In this document: positions 60,736-64,000 of the stretch, piece by piece
Layout: the number at the start of each line of letters is the position of its first letter
Numbering within the stretch: the stretch's first letter is position 1
NCBI GenBank assembly: GCA_035531755.1
Contig: DATKSK010000010.1
Span: forward strand, 1-64,000
From: Acidimicrobiales bacterium
Lineage (GTDB): Bacteria; Actinomycetota; Acidimicrobiia; Acidimicrobiales; UBA8190
Reading direction: 5' to 3'
DNA length: 64,000 nucleotides
Notes under the pieces: model-generated
Told to the model about the DNA's origin: nothing
The model's database searches: none
What the model saw: only the letters and a program-made list of their open reading frames with translations
Translations under genes and position numbers: made by a program

Positions 60736-61935
60736 ATGCCGGGACCCCTCGACGGCCTGCGGGTCATCGACGTCGGCACCAGGATCGGTGCCCCGTTCTG
60801 CGCGGGGCTGCTCGGCGAGTGGGGCGCCGAGGTCGTGAAGGTGGAGCAGCCCGGCGCCGGCGACTTCATGCGCGGCATCGGCCCCTTCGTCGACGGGTAC
60901 TCGCTGTTCTGGGCGGTGGAGGGCCGCGGGCGCAAGAGCGCCACGTGCGACCTGCGCACGCCCGAGGGCCAGGACCTCTTCCGTCGGCTGGCGGCCACCG
61001 CCGACGTCGTGTGCGAGAACTTCCGGCCCGGCACCATGGAAACGTGGGGGCTCGGGCCCGCCATGCTCGACCCGCGCCTCGTCGTCGTGCGCATCAGCGC
61101 GTTCGGGCAGGACGGCCCGTACGCGGCGCGGCCCGGGCTCGACCGCCTGGGCGTCGCCTACGGGGGGCTGCTCCACCTCACCGGCGAGGCGGACCGGCCC
61201 CCCGTCCGACCGGGCGTCACTGTCGCCGACTACCTCACCGGGGTGTTCGCGGCCGAGGCCGCCCTGGCCGCGCTGTACCGACGCGACGCCGGCCGTCGCG
61301 GTCACGGCAGCGGGACCGGCGCCGTGGTGGACGCCTCGCTGTACGGGTCGGTGCTGCGCATCCTGGAGTGGACGGTGCCGGCCTACGACCGGCTGGGAAC
61401 GGTGCGCGCCCGGGAGGGCAACCGCCTGTCGAACTCGGCACCGCTCGACAACTACCTCACGGCCGACGGTCGCTACGTGTGCGTCGTCGCCGGCTCGGAC
61501 GCCAACTTCGCCCGCCTGTGCCGGGCCATGGGTCGCCTCGACCTCCTCGACGACCCCCGCTTCGCCACGCTCGCCGACCGTGCCCGCAACGGCGACACCA
61601 TCAACGGCGTCGTGGCCGACTGGGCCGCCGCCCGCAGCGCAGCCGACGTCGAGTCGGCGTGCGTGCAGCACGACGTTCCGGTGGCGACCGCCTACACCGC
61701 CCGCGAGATCGCCCTCGACCCGCACTTCGCGGCCCGCGGCGACCTCGTCGCCGTCGACGACCCGGTCCTCGGGGCGCTGCGCCAGCAGGGCCCGTACCCC
61801 AGGCTGGTCGGCGAGGACCGCCCGGTACCGAGCGGGGCACCCGCGCTGGGTGCCCACAACGTCGAGGTGTGGTGCGAGCTCGCCGGCCTGACGCCCGGCG
61901 AGCTCGCCGAGCTGCAGGCGAAGGGGATCGTGTGA
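60736..61935 (+). CDS. CaiB/BaiF (family III) CoA-transferase
   Basis: Family III CoA-transferase (399 residues) moving CoA between carboxylic acids. The N-terminal LDGLRVIDVGTRIGAPFCAGLLGEWGAEVVKVE Rossmann-like start, the CDLRTPEGQDLFRRLAATADVVCENFRPG region and the likely catalytic Asp in GVTVADYLTG (about residue 161) are clear. ATG 60736 follows the hydratase stop by nine bases. The acid it activates is not predictable; bile-acid, carnitine, oxalate and 2-methylacyl-CoA enzymes all belong here. Confidence 0.94.
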   Translation: MPGPLDGLRVIDVGTRIGAPFCAGLLGEWGAEVVKVEQPGAGDFMRGIGPFVDGYSLFWAVEGRGRKSATCDLRTPEGQDLFRRLAATADVVCENFRPGTMETWGLGPAMLDPRLVVVRISAFGQDGPYAARPGLDRLGVAYGGLLHLTGEADRPPVRPGVTVADYLTGVFAAEAALAALYRRDAGRRGHGSGTGAVVDASLYGSVLRILEWTVPAYDRLGTVRAREGNRLSNSAPLDNYLTADGRYVCVVAGSDANFARLCRAMGRLDLLDDPRFATLADRARNGDTINGVVADWAAARSAADVESACVQHDVPVATAYTAREIALDPHFAARGDLVAVDDPVLGALRQQGPYPRLVGEDRPVPSGAPALGAHNVEVWCELAGLTPGELAELQAKGIV

Positions 61936-61970
61936 CGTCGGAGACGGATCGCAGAAACGGAGGCGATGAG

Positions 61971-62006
61971 ATGACGAGGACCGGCGACCCACGGGGGCGG
62001 GCATGA
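61971..62006 (+). CDS. 11-residue leader ORF before the alcohol dehydrogenase
   Basis: ATG 61971 with a GGAGG six bases upstream opens the peptide MTRTGDPRGRA, whose TGA overlaps the ATG of the dehydrogenase at 62003 (ATGA). The dehydrogenase has no ribosome site closer than a GGGGGCGGG run. Coupled translation is plausible; chance cannot be excluded for so short a frame. Confidence 0.35.
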   Translation: MTRTGDPRGRA

Positions 62007-63250
62007 GGGCGCTCGTGTTCGGCGCGCCGCCCGCACCCGACGAGGTGCGGCCCCGGCCTGCCGACGAGGTCGAGCGGCGGCTGGCGTCGCTCCCGTTCGG
62101 CCTCCACGTCGTCGACGACGCCCGGCCGCCGCGACCCGACTGGGTGGTGACGCGGCCGATCCTGTCGGGGATCTGCGGTTCCGACGCCAAGCTCGTGCTG
62201 GGCGACTTCGGTGACGGGGACGTCGACAACCCGATGTCCGCCTTCTCGTCGCTGCCCCACGTGCCGGGGCACGAGGTGGTGGCCGAGGTCGTCGAGCTCG
62301 GGCCCGAGGCCTCCGGGGTGGCGGTGGGCGACCGGGTGGTGCTCAACCCGTGGCTCAGCTGCGCGCCGCGCGGCGTCGACCCGCCCTGCCCCGCCTGCCG
62401 GGCCGGGGACCTGAACCTGTGCTGGAGCTTCACGCGCGGCGCGCTGGGCCCCGGTGTGCACGTCGGGGTGACCACCGACGCCCCCGGCGCCTGGGCTGAC
62501 CTGCTCGCCGCCCACGACTCGATGCTCATCCCCGTGCCGGCGGGGGTCCCCGACACCCTGGCGGTGCTGGCCGACCCGTTCGCGGTGTCGATGCACGCCG
62601 TCGTGCACCACCCGCCGCCGCCGGGGGGCAGGGCCCTCGTCTACGGGGCCGGCGCGCTGGGCGCCACCAGCGTCGCCGCCCTGCGGGCGCTGTACCCCGA
62701 CGTGGAGGTGGCCGTGGTGGCGCGCTTCGCCGCACAGGCCGCGTTCGTCACCAAGCTCGGGGCCACCAAGGTCGTCGGGCACGAACCTCGTCGGCAGGTG
62801 GTCGAGGAGCTCGCCGAGTGGTCGGGCGGCGTGCTCCACGAGCCGTTCGACGGACTCCCCGTCGCCCACCCGGGTGGCATCGACGTCGTGTACGACACCA
62901 TCGCCAAACCGGAGACCCTCGAGGTCGGCGTGCGCGTCCTCGCCGAGCGCGGCACCCTCGTCCAGAGCGGTGTCAGCACGCCCGGGCGGTGGGAGTGGAC
63001 GCCGATCTACTTCAAGGAGCTGACCATCGCCGGCTCCAACGCCTTCGGTATCGAGGAGGTCGACGGCGTGCGCCGGCACGCCATCGCCCACTACCTCGAC
63101 ATGACGGCGTCGGGGCGGGTGGACCTCACCGGCATGCTGACGCACCGGTTCCCCCTCGAGCGGTGGTGGGACGCCCTCAGCGCCCTCGCCCACCAGGACA
63201 CGAGCGGCGCCATCAAGGTGGCGTTCGAGCCGTCCGCGGCCGGTCCGTGA
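62003..63250 (+). CDS. Zinc-dependent alcohol dehydrogenase-like protein
   Basis: Medium-chain dehydrogenase/reductase of 415 residues. The catalytic zinc Cys is in SGICGSDAK and the His/Glu in HVPGHEVVAE. The structural-zinc lobe has cysteines in SCAPRGVDPPCPACRAGDLNLC. The nucleotide fold shows VYGAGALGATSVAAL. Near the C-terminus a FKELTIAGSNAFG stretch is typical of the family. Likely oxidises an alcohol or hydroxy compound with NAD(P). It is the last gene of the plus-strand catabolic operon and is followed after 16 bases by a TetR gene. Confidence 0.92.
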   Translation: MRALVFGAPPAPDEVRPRPADEVERRLASLPFGLHVVDDARPPRPDWVVTRPILSGICGSDAKLVLGDFGDGDVDNPMSAFSSLPHVPGHEVVAEVVELGPEASGVAVGDRVVLNPWLSCAPRGVDPPCPACRAGDLNLCWSFTRGALGPGVHVGVTTDAPGAWADLLAAHDSMLIPVPAGVPDTLAVLADPFAVSMHAVVHHPPPPGGRALVYGAGALGATSVAALRALYPDVEVAVVARFAAQAAFVTKLGATKVVGHEPRRQVVEELAEWSGGVLHEPFDGLPVAHPGGIDVVYDTIAKPETLEVGVRVLAERGTLVQSGVSTPGRWEWTPIYFKELTIAGSNAFGIEEVDGVRRHAIAHYLDMTASGRVDLTGMLTHRFPLERWWDALSALAHQDTSGAIKVAFEPSAAGP

Positions 63251-63266
63251 CTACGATGCCTCGGGC

Positions 63267-64000
63267 ATGGGACCGGCCACCACGCCCGGCGCCGAGGCGG
63301 GGCGCAGCCCGGTGAGCACTGGCGCCGCCACGGGGGCCGCGCCGGGCGCACGACCACCGTCGCGGCGGGCCCGCGCCACGGTGGTCGCCGGCGAGCCTGC
63401 CAGCAAGCGCGCCCTGCGGACCCAGGGTCGCAAGACGATGCGCAAGCTGCTCGACGCGGCCATGGTGGTCTTCGCCCGCCGCGGCTACCACGCGGCGCGC
63501 GTCGACGACATCGTGAAGGTGGCCCGCACGTCGCACGGCACCTTCTACCTGTACTTCTCCAACAAGGAGGACCTGCTGCGCGCCCTGGTGGGCGAGGCCG
63601 GCGCGGTGGTGGCCGCCCTCGACGACGCCCTCGGGCCGGTGGGCCCGGACGCGCAGGGATGGCAGGAGCTGCGCGCCTGGATGGAGCGGTTCTCCGAGGC
63701 CTGGCAACGCTACGCCCCGGTGCTGCGTGCCTGGACCGACCTCGTGATGAGCGACAAGGAGTTGAGCGCCCAGGCCCATGCGGCGGCCGGGGGCGTGGCG
63801 AGCACGCTCGCCAAGAGGATCGCCGAGGCGGGGCCGCAACCGGGCATCGACCCGAACGCCGCCGCCGAGGCGGTCGTGGCCATGGTCGACCGCTTCCACT
63901 ATCTCCGTCAGTTCGCCGGCGAGCCCGTCGACGCCTCGGCGCTCGACACCCTCACCACCATGGTGCACCGTGCCCTGTTCGCCGGCGGCACCCCGCCGCC
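63267..64000 (+). CDS. TetR-family regulator (incomplete at right edge)
   Basis: TetR-type repressor reading open to the window edge (about 244 residues so far). An unusually long Ala/Arg/Pro-rich N-terminal extension of about 55 residues precedes the DNA-binding domain: MRKLLDAAMVVFARRGYHAA, then VDDIVKVARTSHGTFYLYFSNKEDLL, the family's helix-turn-helix. The ligand domain follows. ATG 63267 lies nine bases after TACGAT (63252-63257). Its place after a beta-oxidation-type operon suggests it responds to an acyl-CoA, as many actinobacterial TetR proteins do; that is inference. The stop codon lies beyond the window. Confidence 0.9.
   Translation, partial: MGPATTPGAEAGRSPVSTGAATGAAPGARPPSRRARATVVAGEPASKRALRTQGRKTMRKLLDAAMVVFARRGYHAARVDDIVKVARTSHGTFYLYFSNKEDLLRALVGEAGAVVAALDDALGPVGPDAQGWQELRAWMERFSEAWQRYAPVLRAWTDLVMSDKELSAQAHAAAGGVASTLAKRIAEAGPQPGIDPNAAAEAVVAMVDRFHYLRQFAGEPVDASALDTLTTMVHRALFAGGTPP

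Overview
The window is very GC-rich double-stranded DNA from what looks like an actinobacterium. The signs are an F420-dependent luciferase-like oxidoreductase, a deazaflavin-dependent nitroreductase, an MMPL transporter, many acyl-CoA dehydrogenases and acyl-CoA ligases, frequent GTG starts, and several promoters placed so close to start codons that the mRNAs would be leaderless. An Acidimicrobiia-like lineage with large fatty-acid, sterol or hydroxy-acid degradation capacity is a reasonable guess, but no rRNA or marker gene is present to prove it. No tRNA, rRNA, CRISPR array, insertion sequence or phage gene was recognised.

Layout. 0.2-5.9 kb: three minus-strand cyclic-di-GMP genes (membrane PAS-GGDEF-EAL, membrane HAMP-GGDEF, stand-alone EAL). 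6.2-10.5 kb: F420-type oxidoreductase, alpha/beta hydrolase, small membrane protein, secreted CAP/SCP protein and a Nudix hydrolase. 10.5-16.1 kb: a minus-strand run of acyl-CoA ligase, small coiled-coil protein, acyl-CoA dehydrogenase, APH-fold kinase and SDR, the last three with overlapping genes. This matches the parts list of the levulinate/4-hydroxy-acid (LvaA/C/D/E, ACAD10/11) route. A second APH-fold kinase diverges from it. 17.4-20 kb: MarR regulator and ABC exporter, overlapping, behind two adjacent palindromes. 20-22.8 kb: two divergent citrate synthase paralogues, one fused to CBS domains and the other to a DNA-binding helix-turn-helix, with a perfect palindrome between them. 23-24.7 kb: NfeD-stomatin pair plus a tiny ORF. 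24.8-28.4 kb: a lipoprotein and a MacB-like ABC permease/ATPase pair. 28.4-35.4 kb: small CxxC protein with tandem repeats, hemolysin-III membrane protein, MMPL transporter, SnoaL-like protein coupled to an AMP-forming ligase, and an NhaA antiporter.

35.3-39 kb: acyl-CoA dehydrogenase and thiolase diverge from another acyl-CoA dehydrogenase. The divergent thiolase and dehydrogenase are each preceded by a short leader ORF. 39-42.7 kb: an orphan FtsX-type permease abuts the broken remnant of a maleylpyruvate-isomerase-like gene, followed by a HAD phosphatase. 42.7-49.3 kb: deazaflavin nitroreductase, then a five-gene branched-chain-amino-acid-type ABC uptake operon (binding lipoprotein, fused LivH-LivM permease, LivG, LivF with a long tail, SDR). 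49.5-50.2 kb: class II aldolase. 50.2-63.3 kb: a dense acyl-CoA catabolic island with a single-chain type I CoA-transferase, two enoyl-CoA hydratases, three acyl-CoA dehydrogenases, two acyl-CoA ligases, a CaiB-type CoA-transferase and a zinc alcohol dehydrogenase. A TetR regulator runs off the right end.

Taken together, the genes suggest import of an organic acid (Liv-type ABC), activation by ligases or CoA-transferases, beta-oxidation and thiolysis, with regulated citrate/methylcitrate synthases handling the acyl-CoA products. Substrates are inferred only from families.
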